From CATOSK01 sp963665735 (lineage in GTDB: Bacteria; Chloroflexota; Dehalococcoidia; Lucifugimonadales; UBA3495): 64,000 nt of DNA. The stretch lies in the NCBI GenBank assembly GCA_963665735.1, contig OY762444.1, positions 3,534,001-3,598,000 on the forward strand, given 5' to 3'. The position numbers were made by a program, and so were the translations under genes. The notes beneath the pieces are model-generated. The model saw only the letters and a list, made by a program, of their open reading frames with translations, did not search any database and was not told where the DNA came from. Shown here piece after piece: positions 50,991 through 59,171 of this stretch (position 1 is its first letter; each line of letters begins with the position of its first letter).

Positions 50991-51764
50991 ATGAGACTGG
51001 CCGGCAAGGTGGCGATTATAAGCGGCGGGGCGCGGGGCGTCGGCGGCGACGTTCCCGGCATGGGGGCGGTGGAGGCCCGGTTGTTCGCGCAGGAAGGGGC
51101 CAGGGTGGTTATCGGCGACATCCTGGAGGAAGAGGGGCGGATGCTGGCGGCGCAGATTGTTGACGCCGGCGGCGAGGCCGTCTTCGTTCACCTGGACGTG
51201 ACCAGGGAAGAGCAGTGGGGGGCAGCGGTGGCAACGGCGGTCAGGGAGTTCGGCGGGGTAAGCGTCCTGGTGAACAACGCCGGCGTCAGCGGCCGGGGAA
51301 TGGTGGAGGACACCACCGTTGAGGAATGGAATCGGGTCATGGACATCAACGCCAAAGGGGTGTTTCTGGGAACCAAAGCCGTGATTCCGGCCATGCGGCA
51401 GGGCGGCGGCGGTTCGATAGTCAACATTTCATCACAATTGGGGTTGGTGGGGACGGACAACAGCAGCCCGCAGTACCAAGCATCCAAGGGAGCCGTGCGG
51501 CTGCTTACCAAATCCACCGCCATCCAGTACGCCAAGGACGGCATTCGGGCCAACTCGGTGCATCCGGGGCCGATAATCACGCCGATGACCGAAGAGGGCC
51601 GGGCCAACCCGGAACGGCGGCAACTGCTGGTTTCCCGGACGCCCTTGGGCCGGTACGGGCGTCCCGAAGAGGTGGCCTACGGAGTGCTGTTCCTGGCCTC
51701 GGACGAATCTTCCTTTATGACCGGCAGCGAGTTGGTAATTGACGGCGGTTGGACGGCCCAATGA
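50991..51764 (+). CDS. short-chain dehydrogenase/reductase
   Basis: This 257-aa SDR has a glycine loop SGGARGVGGDVPGMGAVEA, again longer than usual, followed by NNAGVSGRG, IVNISSQLG and the catalytic YQASKG. The C-terminal PEEVAYGVLFLASDESSFMTG is classic for the family. The cofactor may be NAD, given the acidic VVIGDILEEEG after strand 2. GAGGAGG lies 8 bases before the ATG. The frame upstream of ATG 50991 is repeat sequence and is excluded. Confidence 0.9.
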   Translation: MRLAGKVAIISGGARGVGGDVPGMGAVEARLFAQEGARVVIGDILEEEGRMLAAQIVDAGGEAVFVHLDVTREEQWGAAVATAVREFGGVSVLVNNAGVSGRGMVEDTTVEEWNRVMDINAKGVFLGTKAVIPAMRQGGGGSIVNISSQLGLVGTDNSSPQYQASKGAVRLLTKSTAIQYAKDGIRANSVHPGPIITPMTEEGRANPERRQLLVSRTPLGRYGRPEEVAYGVLFLASDESSFMTGSELVIDGGWTAQ

Positions 51765-51797
51765 CCATACGATAAAGAGACAACCTGGGGGCGTTGC

Positions 51798-52226
51798 TCA
51801 AACGGTTGGCGCGCCTAAACCGCCGGAATCGGCCGGCTGGGCCTCGTCTTCGCCAGGCCAGGGGGGAATGGTTACGCAGAGGAACCGGAGCGGCCCCTCG
51901 GCGTTGGCGGCGAACTGGAACCGCCAGCCGGTAGGAATCGCCAAGACATCGCCGGGGGCAACGTCCGCCGGCGGTGTTTGGTCAGGGTCGGCGTCGGGGG
52001 GACAGCGCCAGACCTGGCCGCTACCATCCAGGATGTACCAGATTTCCTCAACGGTGCGGTGCCAGACCGGGCGGGAAACCTGGCCGGCGGGCAGGGTAAC
52101 TTCAACTGCGCTGGCTTGCTGGGCCAGGTGGCGGTGGTCAATGAGGAAACGGATTTCGGAGCCGTCGGGGGCGGTGGTATCGGGGTTGGGTTGGCGGCGT
52201 CCCAGGGACGGTATGGATTCAGGCAT
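51798..52226 (-). CDS. cupin-domain protein
   Basis: This 142-aa single cupin barrel has a modified motif 1 (VWHRTVEEIWYILDGSGQVW), where the usual His-x-His becomes His-Arg-x-x-Glu-Glu, and motif 2 PGDVLAIPTGWRFQF. That motif lacks the expected final His, so metal binding may be altered. Function unknown. It lies convergently after the second SDR and downstream of a dead toxin gene on its own strand. Confidence 0.75.
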   Translation of the reverse strand: MPESIPSLGRRQPNPDTTAPDGSEIRFLIDHRHLAQQASAVEVTLPAGQVSRPVWHRTVEEIWYILDGSGQVWRCPPDADPDQTPPADVAPGDVLAIPTGWRFQFAANAEGPLRFLCVTIPPWPGEDEAQPADSGGLGAPTV

Positions 52227-52243
52227 GGGGTTAACAACTCCGG

Positions 52244-52432
52244 TTATTGCAACAACCTTGGTAGGTTCCGGTTTCCCTGCCGCACATGGAGGATTTCGAC
52301 CCCTTCGGCAGTGGGACGGTAGAAAATGATATATCGGCTGCCGGGCACCGGGAAGCTGCGTACCTACGGGGCAAGGTCCGGTATGGATACGTCCATGAAT
52401 CCAATCCTAGCCCTTGGTGACAATTGCCGCAA
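52244..52432 (-). pseudogene. ParE/RelE-type toxin remnant
   Basis: The reverse strand encodes SPRARIGF..IPDLAP-stop-VRSFPVPGSRYIIFYRP then TAEGVEILHVRQGNRNLPRL. It is the C-terminal half of a ParE-family toxin, in which LAPGxRSFPVGxYxIFYRP is the usual sequence. A TAG at 52366-52364 interrupts it, and no start or N-terminal half can be found upstream, where the Abi-like gene ends. No antitoxin gene remains. The gene is dead but still recognisable. Confidence 0.7.
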
Positions 52433-52451
52433 GGGGGCGGGTGTCAAGGGT

Positions 52452-53006
52452 TCAATCGCTGCTGACGTTGCTTTGGAGCAGGTTTTCGTAACCGGGCACT
52501 CCGCGGGCGTGGACTTCCGGGAAACGGTCAATCAGTTCGACCAAAGATTGCATTTGAGGGCTAATCCGACCGATTACTTCCAGAATTTCCCGGTGGGTGT
52601 CTGGCAAATCTTCCCAGTACCAAATGGGTTCATGGTGGGAAATCCGGTTACGCAAGTGCCGGAATTTGTTCAACTTTTTTGATAAGACCCTCCGCGTCCG
52701 CTGTTGATGAGGCACATTGGGAAAAACGTCTCTAAGCAATCGAGGCCACAATGTACCATTATAACTACTGTGGAATAGGTGGGTCCAAAAACCGAAGTTG
52801 AGACTGGCTACAATTTGCCCAGGGTTGGCAACTTTATTGTTGTCTGCCAAGCGTTGCCTCACATCCAATAACTGTTGCGACCCATTACCTACCGCTATGG
52901 AGTCGAACCAATCTTCATTGCCTTGAAATCTGGTTATGGACCGATGAAGGCTATTGCGCAAAGAGACTTCCAATCCGTTCAAGGCAGGATAAAAGCTCTC
53001 ACTCAA
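52452..53006 (-). CDS. Abi-like HEPN-domain protein, N-terminally shortened
   Basis: In this 184-aa protein, ALNGLEVSLRNSLHR near the start, FGFWTHLF and RHLRNRISHHEPIW match Abi-type (AbiD/F-like) proteins; RNRISHH is the R-x4-H ribonuclease motif of HEPN folds. Homologous sequence (ARYLWNTALSESFYP) continues upstream of the first start codon TTG 53006, up to an in-frame TAG, so the usual N-terminal residues seem lost. It may be a decaying phage-exclusion gene. An IS element lies 120 bases upstream. Confidence 0.65.
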   Translation of the reverse strand: MSESFYPALNGLEVSLRNSLHRSITRFQGNEDWFDSIAVGNGSQQLLDVRQRLADNNKVANPGQIVASLNFGFWTHLFHSSYNGTLWPRLLRDVFPNVPHQQRTRRVLSKKLNKFRHLRNRISHHEPIWYWEDLPDTHREILEVIGRISPQMQSLVELIDRFPEVHARGVPGYENLLQSNVSSD

Positions 53007-53149
53007 TGCCGTATTCCAGAGATAGCGGGCGACAATGGTTGGCTCCGGGGCATTGTCCTAGCGGCATGGCATTAGCCGCGCCTCGGAGAGAATGTCGGAA
53101 ATTTCCGCGAAAAAACTATTGGACAGGGGACTCCCAACACGCGCTGGGG

Positions 53150-53627
53150 TTAGAACAAGTTGAGGCGGAAGCATACCAGGGCGATGGAGTCTCGCAGCAT
53201 GGTTGCGCTCTTGCTGTACCCCTTGGTCTTGCGCTGCAACCGTTTCAACTGGTCCCGCAATCTGGAATGCAGCCCCTCATTCCAGTTCACCGCGCCGCCC
53301 TTGCCCACCACGTGCCGATTGGCCGGCAGCCATTCATACACCCGGTAGGCATCGCTGCGGTACACCTTCGCCTCCGGCAGGCGGTCGTACAATCGCAGAA
53401 AGGTCGCCTCGTCCCGGCCTCCCACCTCGAAGTCCACCCACCGGCTTCCATCTTCTTCCTCAATCACCGCCGTCCAGACCCACGCCTCCCGGCGCTTCCC
53501 CTTCCGCCGGTCTCCCACGTAGCTCCACATCTCATCCAGGGCGATGACCCGGGCGGGCTGCCGTCGTTGCTCCCCGCGCCGCCGGGTCTCCTGGGTCATC
53601 AACTCCTGGGACTGCCGGGCTTTTTTT
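53150..53627 (-). CDS. IS1-family transposase, catalytic InsB-like frame
   Basis: The continuation frame encodes ALDEMWSYVGDRRKGKRREA, typical of the IS1 DDE domain, then VYRSDAYRVYEWLP and the C-terminal NWNEGLHSRLRDQLKRLQRK and CFRLNLF. With six rather than seven A in the run, InsA and InsB would form one 245-aa protein. The offset is +1, not the -1 of classical IS1, so transcriptional slippage, a recent base insertion or a sequencing indel are the options. Confidence 0.8.
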
Positions 53628-53888
53628 GACCCAGGAATAGACGGTTTCCGGCAAAATCCACAGGATGCGTCCGATGGACGCCAAGCTGGACCCTTCGGCG
53701 TACATATCCAGGGCCTGGGTCTTGACGGCTTCGGAGTAATAGTGACGGTTGCCCTCCGGGGTGAAGCGGTAGTGACAATCGCGGCAGCGGTAGGTCTGCT
53801 TGCCCCGGGAATGGCCGTCCTTGGGGGTCCAGTTGGAACCGCAATGGGGGCAACGCCGGTCATGGTGATAAGCGCGGTGTTGGGCCAT
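53532..53888 (-). CDS. IS1-family transposase, InsA-like N-terminal frame
   Basis: This frame of 118 codons has a zinc-finger CPHCGSNWTPKDGHSRGKQ and YRCRDC, then a helix-turn-helix (SSLASIGRILWILPETVYSW) that binds the inverted repeats. It leaves the transposase frame after a run of seven A (53627-53621). ATG 53888 has GGAGGG upstream. If one A is skipped or lost, translation would continue into the catalytic frame. Confidence 0.85.
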   Translation of the reverse strand: MAQHRAYHHDRRCPHCGSNWTPKDGHSRGKQTYRCRDCHYRFTPEGNRHYYSEAVKTQALDMYAEGSSLASIGRILWILPETVYSWVKKSPAVPGVDDPGDPAARGATTAARPGHRPG

Positions 53889-53960
53889 GATTCCCTCCGG
53901 CAAACCAGGATACCACCCTAATTTTACATAACCAGCGCGTGTTGGGAATACCCGCCGTCA

Positions 53961-53989
53961 TTGACACTCGCCCCACCCTGCAATAATAT
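53961..53989 (+). promoter_or_regulatory. strong promoter for prfA
   Basis: TTGACA (53961-53966) and TAATAT (53984-53989) are exactly 17 bp apart and lie 68 bases before the prfA ATG. The IS element ends just upstream at 53953, so the promoter has been left intact. Confidence 0.7.
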
Positions 53990-54057
53990 AAAACCTACGC
54001 CCCCGGTCTTTCCCCCGGCGTCTCCCACTTTCCATCCCTGGTTCGTCGTGCAACGCT

Positions 54058-55137
54058 ATGGACTCTATTTTCGATAAACTTGTCCCCATCGTCCGCCGCT
54101 ACGAAGAAATCGAGGACAGCATGGGCCGGCCCGAAGTCGCCGTTAACTTCGAGCAGGTGCAGACCCTCGCCCGTGAGCGCGCCGGACTGGAAGACCTGGT
54201 GGAAATCAGCCGCCAGCACCGCCAGCTGGCCGGCGACCAGGCCGACTTGCGTTCCCTGGTGGAAGAAGGCGGCGACCCCGAGTTGGTTCAAATGGCCCGC
54301 GACGAACTGGAAGGCGTGGAAAGCCGTCTCGACGCCCTGGCCCAGTCTCTCCGCTTTGCCCTGCTGCCCAAAGACCCCAACGACGACCGCGACGTTATCG
54401 TTGAAATCCGGGCCGGAACCGGCGGCCAGGAAGCCAGCCTCTTCGCCGCCGACCTGTACCGCCTCTACGCCCGCTACGCCCAGTTGCAGCACTGGCAGGT
54501 GGAAGTCATGGACTCCAACCCCTCCGACCTGGGCGGACTCAACAAGATTGTCTTTGAGATTCAGGGCCGCGGCGCTTTCAGCCGCCTCAAGTATGAACGG
54601 GGCGTCCACCGCGTCCAGCGCGTCCCCGACACCGAAGCCCAGGGCCGCATCCATACCTCCACCGCCACCGTCGCCGTCCTCCCGGAAGCCGACGAAGTGG
54701 AAGTCAAGATTAACCCCGACGACCTTCGCATTGACATTTTCCACGCCGGCGGACACGGCGGCCAGAACGTCAACAAGGTGGCCACCGCCGTCCGCATCGT
54801 GTACGAACCCACCGGCCTGGTGGTGGTCTGCCAGGATGAACGCTCCCAGCACAAGAACAAGCAGAAGGCTATGGCGATGCTGCGCGCCCGTCTCTTCGAG
54901 GCCGAACAGGAACGCCACGACGCCGAAATCAGCCGCGACCGCAAGTCCCAGGTGGGCAGCGCCGAGCGTTCCGAAAAAATCCGCACTTACAACTACCCCC
55001 AGGACCGCATCACCGACCACCGCATTTCCTCCAGTTTCCACCCCGTCCAGCGGGTGATGGACGGCGACTTGGACGACATCATCAACTCCCTGGTGTCCCA
55101 CGAACAAGCCCAACATCTTGATGAGGCTGGAACTTAG
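54058..55137 (+). CDS. prfA: peptide chain release factor 1
   Basis: This 359-aa factor recognises UAA/UAG stop codons and releases the peptide. The GGQ loop HAGGHGGQNVNKVATAVRI lies near residues 229-247, and RVPDTEAQGRIHTSTATVAV is also diagnostic. The C-terminal ends with FHPVQRVMDGDLDDII. Full family length. It is followed by a small gene and then prmC, which methylates its GGQ glutamine. Confidence 0.96.
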   Translation: MDSIFDKLVPIVRRYEEIEDSMGRPEVAVNFEQVQTLARERAGLEDLVEISRQHRQLAGDQADLRSLVEEGGDPELVQMARDELEGVESRLDALAQSLRFALLPKDPNDDRDVIVEIRAGTGGQEASLFAADLYRLYARYAQLQHWQVEVMDSNPSDLGGLNKIVFEIQGRGAFSRLKYERGVHRVQRVPDTEAQGRIHTSTATVAVLPEADEVEVKINPDDLRIDIFHAGGHGGQNVNKVATAVRIVYEPTGLVVVCQDERSQHKNKQKAMAMLRARLFEAEQERHDAEISRDRKSQVGSAERSEKIRTYNYPQDRITDHRISSSFHPVQRVMDGDLDDIINSLVSHEQAQHLDEAGT

Positions 55138-55172
55138 CAACAATTTGAGAAGAATTACCGTGAGAGGATTAG

Positions 55173-55472
55173 ATGGCGATTGATTGGGAGGAGATAAAAA
55201 CTGATTCCCAGATGGCACAAAAGGGGTATCAGGGGATAGGTGGTTCTGGAGAAACGTACAGTGTCTGGTGTGGGACAGCGTTCCTAAATGCCGATACGGC
55301 GGTCCAATGTTGGGTCGCTCAGGGCTGGCCAGAATACGATTCGGATAGTCTGCCACTGTTCGAATCTTACGAGGATGCGGTCACGCTGTGCGAGCAGTGG
55401 GAGGAAATCAAGTTGGACGCCGAAGCGCGTGCTAGGGCAGCCTTTACGGGTGTCAGGGCGGGGCAGGGCTGA
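55173..55472 (+). CDS. small acidic protein of unknown function
   Basis: This 99-aa soluble protein is rich in Trp, Asp and Glu (IDWEEIKTDSQMAQKGYQG; VWCGTAFLNADTAVQCW; LCEQWEEIKLDAEARA). No family recognised. Its base composition is lower in GC than prfA and prmC, between which it is inserted; those two genes are normally adjacent. It therefore looks like a later insertion. AGAGGA lies shortly before the ATG. Confidence 0.5.
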   Translation: MAIDWEEIKTDSQMAQKGYQGIGGSGETYSVWCGTAFLNADTAVQCWVAQGWPEYDSDSLPLFESYEDAVTLCEQWEEIKLDAEARARAAFTGVRAGQG

Positions 55473-55536
55473 TGCGACCAGCCCTTGATCCAGTTAAGAT
55501 GCACAGCAACCGCGTGAACGGATACTAACCCCGCCC

Positions 55537-56409
55537 ATGCCCTCACTGCGCCAGGTCATCCAGCGCACCCATCAAACCCTGGAATCCGGCGGCATCCCCG
55601 ACGCCCGGCTGGAAGCCGAGGTTATGACCATGAACGTCATGCGGATGCCCCGCCAGGACCTTTTCGCCCAGCAGGAAACCGAAGTCGGCCCCCAACAAGA
55701 GGAACAGTTAGACGCGATTATCCAACGCCGCCTGGCCCGCGAACCACTGGCCTACATCCTGGGATACAAGGAATTTTACGGCGTCAACTTGCTGGTCAAC
55801 CCGGACGTGCTGATACCCCGCCCGGAAACCGAGTCCCTGGTGGAACACGCCCTTTTCATGGCTCTGATGGGCATGGAAACCGCCGACCTGGTTATCGCCG
55901 ACGTTGGCGCCGGAACCGGGGCCGTCGCGGTCAACCTGGCCATCCACTTGGCGGCAGCCCGCATTTACGCCGTGGACATCGCCGACCCGGTGCTGGACGT
56001 TGCCAGCTACAACATCCGCGCCCACAACGTCGCCGACCGGGTGACCCTGCTCAAAGGCGACCTGCTGGAACCCTTGCCGGAGCCGGTGGACTTGATTGTA
56101 GCCAACCTGCCCTACATTCCCACCGACCGCATCCCCACCTTGCAGCCCGAAGTCCAACAAGAACCGGCCCTGGCCCTGGACGGCGGCCCCGACGGTCTGG
56201 ACTTGATTAACCGGCTGCTCCGCCAGGCGTCGGAAAACCGCCTGAAAGACCACGGCATCATCCTGCTGGAAATGGACCCGGAGCAGGTGGCCCCGGTCAC
56301 CGCCTTGGCCCAAACCCTGTTCCCCAACGCCGAAATCACCGTCGAAAAAGACCTGTCCGGCCTGGACCGGATGCTGGTAATCAACCTCTCCCCCGAAGCC
56401 TACTTATGA
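55537..56409 (+). CDS. prmC: peptide chain release factor N5-glutamine methyltransferase
   Basis: This 290-aa AdoMet-dependent enzyme methylates the GGQ glutamine of release factors. Residues 1-80 form the N-terminal helical domain, DVGAGTGAVAVNLA is the AdoMet site, and the catalytic motif is NLPY (residues 190-193) in place of the common NPPY. IPRPETESLVEHAL before motif I is typical. It is functionally tied to prfA upstream. Start ATG 55537. Confidence 0.93.
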   Translation: MPSLRQVIQRTHQTLESGGIPDARLEAEVMTMNVMRMPRQDLFAQQETEVGPQQEEQLDAIIQRRLAREPLAYILGYKEFYGVNLLVNPDVLIPRPETESLVEHALFMALMGMETADLVIADVGAGTGAVAVNLAIHLAAARIYAVDIADPVLDVASYNIRAHNVADRVTLLKGDLLEPLPEPVDLIVANLPYIPTDRIPTLQPEVQQEPALALDGGPDGLDLINRLLRQASENRLKDHGIILLEMDPEQVAPVTALAQTLFPNAEITVEKDLSGLDRMLVINLSPEAYL

Positions 56410-57004
56410 CCCACTTGGAACAGTCCCTTCCCGCGCCGGGGTATAGGTTGGAGGGTGTGCTGCAAATCCCCTCCCCCTACGAGGGGGAGGGTCAGGGTGG
56501 GGGTGGTATCCTGCTGGGAAAGGCGCGTCAAAGGGACTTTCAACTCACTCCCGAAACGCCGACTCAAAAAACACCCGCCCCCAACCCGTCATTCCGGCGA
56601 AGGCCGGAATCCAGAAACCCCCCAATCCCGTTCATGGTGAGCCTGTCGAACCACCCCAACCCGTCATTCCCGCCCCCAACCCGTCATTCCGGCGAAGGCC
56701 GGAATCCAGAAATGCCAAGGAAACGCGAACGCTCTGCAAAGCGGAAACTCCCGGCCCCAAACCCGTCATTCCGGCGAAGGCCGGAATCCAGGAATGCCAC
56801 GCCAATGCTAACGTCCTGCAAAGCAGAAACACCCGGCCCCAACCTGTCATTCCGGCGAAAGCCGGAATCCAGAAATGCCAAGGAAACGCCAACCTTCTGC
56901 AAATCAGAAACTCCCGCCCCCAACCCGTCATTCCGGCGAAGGCCGGAATCCAGGAGGCCAAGGAAACGCCAATGCTCCGCAAATCAAGGATTCCTGGGCG
57001 ACAG
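56410..57004. repeat. tandem array of about 82-bp repeat units
   Basis: This 595-base gap has no convincing gene. A CCCCTCCCCCTACGAGGGGG stem-loop lies at about 56465-56492. From about 56587 to 56960 there are repeated CGTCATTCCGGCGAAGGCCG palindromes; the last four begin at 56682, 56764, 56844 and 56926, a period of 80-82 bases. The sequences between them are also alike (AAACGC, CTGCAAA, CCCCCAACC). A fragment of the CTTGTCGAACC family (ATGGTGAGCCTGTCGAACC) is at about 56634. Confidence 0.85.
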
Positions 57005-57826
57005 CTACCGAATCCGCCGGCCCCGGTATATCGCCGTCGTGGAACCGTCGGCCCAGAAAGCCGAAACCACTTCCAACTCTCCGCCCTTGCCTGCAAAGCG
57101 GGAATCCAGCCCCGCCGTCGCCAACCAATCCCCTTCCACCTGCGCCGAACCCGCCGGGCAAATCATCCACCGCGGACGTTCCACCCGGAACTGCAACGCC
57201 GAACCGTGAGGCTGGAGGTTATAGCCCCAGTACCGTTCAGCCACGAAAGCCGCCGCCGAACCCGGCTCCGGGTACGCCGTCTCCCCCAAGTCGCCGACTT
57301 CCAACCGCCCTATGCCTTCCCCTGCTCCCCAACTATACGCGACGGCTTCGGGTTTCTCCGTAAATTCCCCTTCCCGTCGCGGGGGATGGTTAAGATGGGG
57401 GTGTCCGCCATGCCGCCCCGTCGTTTCCCACCGAATCGGCGCCGCCACCGCCGGCTCGTGGTACAAGCGGCGCGTCCCCCAGGCCACCAGCCGGCCGGGA
57501 ACCATCTGGCGCAGGAACACCACCCCCGGCTGACTGTCCTCAACATCGGGCCGCCGCACGTAAAACCGGATGTTGACCTGGGGATGGCTGCCCCCGAAAG
57601 GCAGGGGTATTCCCAGGATTCGGGTGTCTCGGAAAAGCAGCCCCACCACGCTGACCAGGCATCGCCCCCGCCACAAGTCCAAAACCAAACCCGGAGGCGC
57701 CCGCTCCCGCAGCGCCGCCGGGTCTATCTCAAAAGTCACCGCCGCCAGATTGCGCCACTGCCCGGCAATGAATGGCCCGGAAAGCGCCGCCATAAACTTA
57801 CGCAATCCAACCAATGGTTCCGGCAC
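57005..57826 (-). CDS. DUF2071 family protein
   Basis: This 273-aa protein of the YqjF/DUF2071 family begins with WRNLAAVTFEIDPAALRERA, then LDLWRGRCLVSVVGLLF and HPQVNIRFYVRRP, and ends with SAFWADGSTTAIYRG. Function is unknown, with an acetoacetate-decarboxylase-like fold expected. Residues about 138-156 (GRHGGHPHLNHPPRREGEF) are encoded by a dispersed GGGGGAAGGTTAGGATGGGG-type repeat (57365-57410), so an in-frame insertion has lengthened the protein. GTG 57826 or ATG 57793 could be the start. Confidence 0.8.
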   Translation of the reverse strand: MPEPLVGLRKFMAALSGPFIAGQWRNLAAVTFEIDPAALRERAPPGLVLDLWRGRCLVSVVGLLFRDTRILGIPLPFGGSHPQVNIRFYVRRPDVEDSQPGVVFLRQMVPGRLVAWGTRRLYHEPAVAAPIRWETTGRHGGHPHLNHPPRREGEFTEKPEAVAYSWGAGEGIGRLEVGDLGETAYPEPGSAAAFVAERYWGYNLQPHGSALQFRVERPRWMICPAGSAQVEGDWLATAGLDSRFAGKGGELEVVSAFWADGSTTAIYRGRRIR

Positions 57827-57829
57827 CCC

Positions 57830-57960
57830 AACCCGTCATTCCGGCGCAGGCCGGAATCCAGAAATCATTGGCTCAAAACAGGCCGGGCCTGCAAGAATCC
57901 CCTCCCCCTGGACAGGGGCAGGGTAGAGCCTGCCCTGAGCACATCCGAAGGGGTGGGAAT
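57830..57960. repeat. palindromic and CCCTCCCC-type repeats
   Basis: The block holds CCGGCGCAGGCCGG (about 57838-57865), CCCCTCCCCCTGG with a degenerate partner, and CCTGCCCTGAGCACATCCGA (about 57923-57945). It lies between two genes on the reverse strand. Confidence 0.7.
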
Positions 57961-57970
57961 CGGCGTATCC

Positions 57971-58894
57971 CTAAGCGTACTTCCCGGTAATCTGGGGTGT
58001 GGTCCCTTCCAACCCCTGCTCCATCCGGTCCAGCCGCGTCTCCCGGGCCCAGGTGCGCTTCAGGTCATCCCGCACGTTGAAACTCAGCGTACCCAAACCC
58101 TCAACGCTCAGGGTAATTTCATCCCCGTCCTGGAAGGCGCTCAACCCCCGGTGGTTGGTGCCGGTAGCCACCACGTCGCCGGGGTGCAGCGTGTGAATGG
58201 AGGAAATCCACTCTACCACCCGCGGGATGTGGTGGGCCATGTCGTTGGTGTTGAAGTTCTGTTTCAAGTCGCCGTTCACCGACAACTGGATTTGCAGGTT
58301 CATCGGGTCGGCAACTTCGTCGGCGGTCACCAGCCACGGCCCCATCGGCGCGAAGGTGTCCCGCGACTTCATTTGGTAGAAGGTGTTGCCGGCCGGCGGC
58401 AGTCCCCGCGCCGACCCGTCAATGAAGTTCAGGTAGCCGAAGATGTAGTCGTAGGCGTCTTCGGCCTTGACCTGGTTGGCCGTCTTGCTGATGACGAAGG
58501 CCAACTCCGCCTCTCCCTCGAAGATGGTGGCCGGCACGTCGGGCAGAATCATGGTGTCGCCGCTGCCGATGACGGCGTTCCCGGACTTGTGGAAGGCGTT
58601 GATAGGGGCCGGTTCGTCCCTGGTGCCGTCCTCCATGTAGTTGACCGCCATCGCCACGATGTTGTTGGGCCGGGGCGCCGGCGACCGGAACCGCACCTGG
58701 CCGATGGGCGTCCCTTCCCTTTCGTTGACCACCTCTTCCAATCGGCTGCGGCGCGCGCCGAAGTCCTCAATCAAGTGGTTCAGCAAGTCCTGGGGCGACG
58801 TATGGGGCAAGTCTGCCACGGCGTCGCTCACGTCCACCACCGAATCCCCCTTGACCACGCCCAGCTTGAAATCGTCAATAAATGCCAGTTTCAC
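57971..58894 (-). CDS. fumarylacetoacetate hydrolase family protein
   Basis: This 307-aa enzyme of the FAH superfamily hydrolyses or isomerises beta-dicarbonyl acids. The metal site is visible as IFEGEAELAFVI, then FGYLNFIDGSARG, and the C-terminal PGDVVATGTNHR. The substrate is unknown; such proteins in aromatic catabolism act on acylpyruvates. It starts at GTG 58894, with AAGGAG eight bases upstream. Confidence 0.88.
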   Translation of the reverse strand: MKLAFIDDFKLGVVKGDSVVDVSDAVADLPHTSPQDLLNHLIEDFGARRSRLEEVVNEREGTPIGQVRFRSPAPRPNNIVAMAVNYMEDGTRDEPAPINAFHKSGNAVIGSGDTMILPDVPATIFEGEAELAFVISKTANQVKAEDAYDYIFGYLNFIDGSARGLPPAGNTFYQMKSRDTFAPMGPWLVTADEVADPMNLQIQLSVNGDLKQNFNTNDMAHHIPRVVEWISSIHTLHPGDVVATGTNHRGLSAFQDGDEITLSVEGLGTLSFNVRDDLKRTWARETRLDRMEQGLEGTTPQITGKYA

Positions 58895-59026
58895 GACTGC
58901 AACTCCTTGTCATCTTCTTGATGGGTTCTAAGGAAAAAGGTGGTAGGGATTACATCCCCACCACCCGCCGGATTCGATAACCCTAAACTACTAGTAGCGC
59001 ACTCGTTTCAACCGATGACTGGTGAA

Positions 59027-59135
59027 GGATGTATCGTCATTCCGGCGAAAGCCGGAATCCAGAAAAGCCGAGCAAGAAACAACCTACTTGTCGGCAAGGA
59101 ATCCTGGATACCGGCCTGCGCCGGTATGACGGGTT
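59027..59135. repeat. two palindromic repeats
   Basis: GATGTATCGTCATTCCGGCG with CCGGCGAAAGCCGG (about 59036-59066) and GGCCTGCGCCGGTATGACGG (about 59105-59132) occupy the gap between two reverse-strand genes. Confidence 0.7.
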
Positions 59136-59171
59136 TGCCGAGTTAGTCATCAATGCAACGGTGACGGACTA

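Larger units (their letters stand above)
53126..53953 (-). mobile_element. IS1-family insertion sequence
   Basis: This element of about 828 bp has terminal inverted repeats sharing TCCCAACACGCGCTGG (left 53132-53147, right 53932-53947 inverted), bounded by GGG at both ends. It carries an IS1-type transposase in two overlapping frames. I cannot find a clean 8-9 base target duplication. Its right end lies only 7 bases before the prfA promoter. Confidence 0.85.

Noticed and set aside
53118..53962. Target-site duplication around the IS1-family element
   Set aside because: The bases flanking the two inverted repeats do not match over 8-9 positions. Only a loose ATTG-ACA resemblance is present.
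53995..55356. A 453-codon reverse-strand frame
   Set aside because: It is antisense to prfA and low-complexity (Val/Gly/His-rich), with no start site and no homology pattern.
56587..56960. Regularly spaced palindromic repeats that look like a CRISPR array
   Set aside because: The sequences between repeats are similar to one another, not unique; the repeat is the same dispersed palindrome found all over the window, and no cas gene is near.
56972..58921. A 649-codon open frame on the forward strand
   Set aside because: It is antisense to the DUF2071 and FAH genes and runs through repeat sequence. Its composition (Arg/Pro/His-rich) is that of an antisense shadow in GC-rich DNA.
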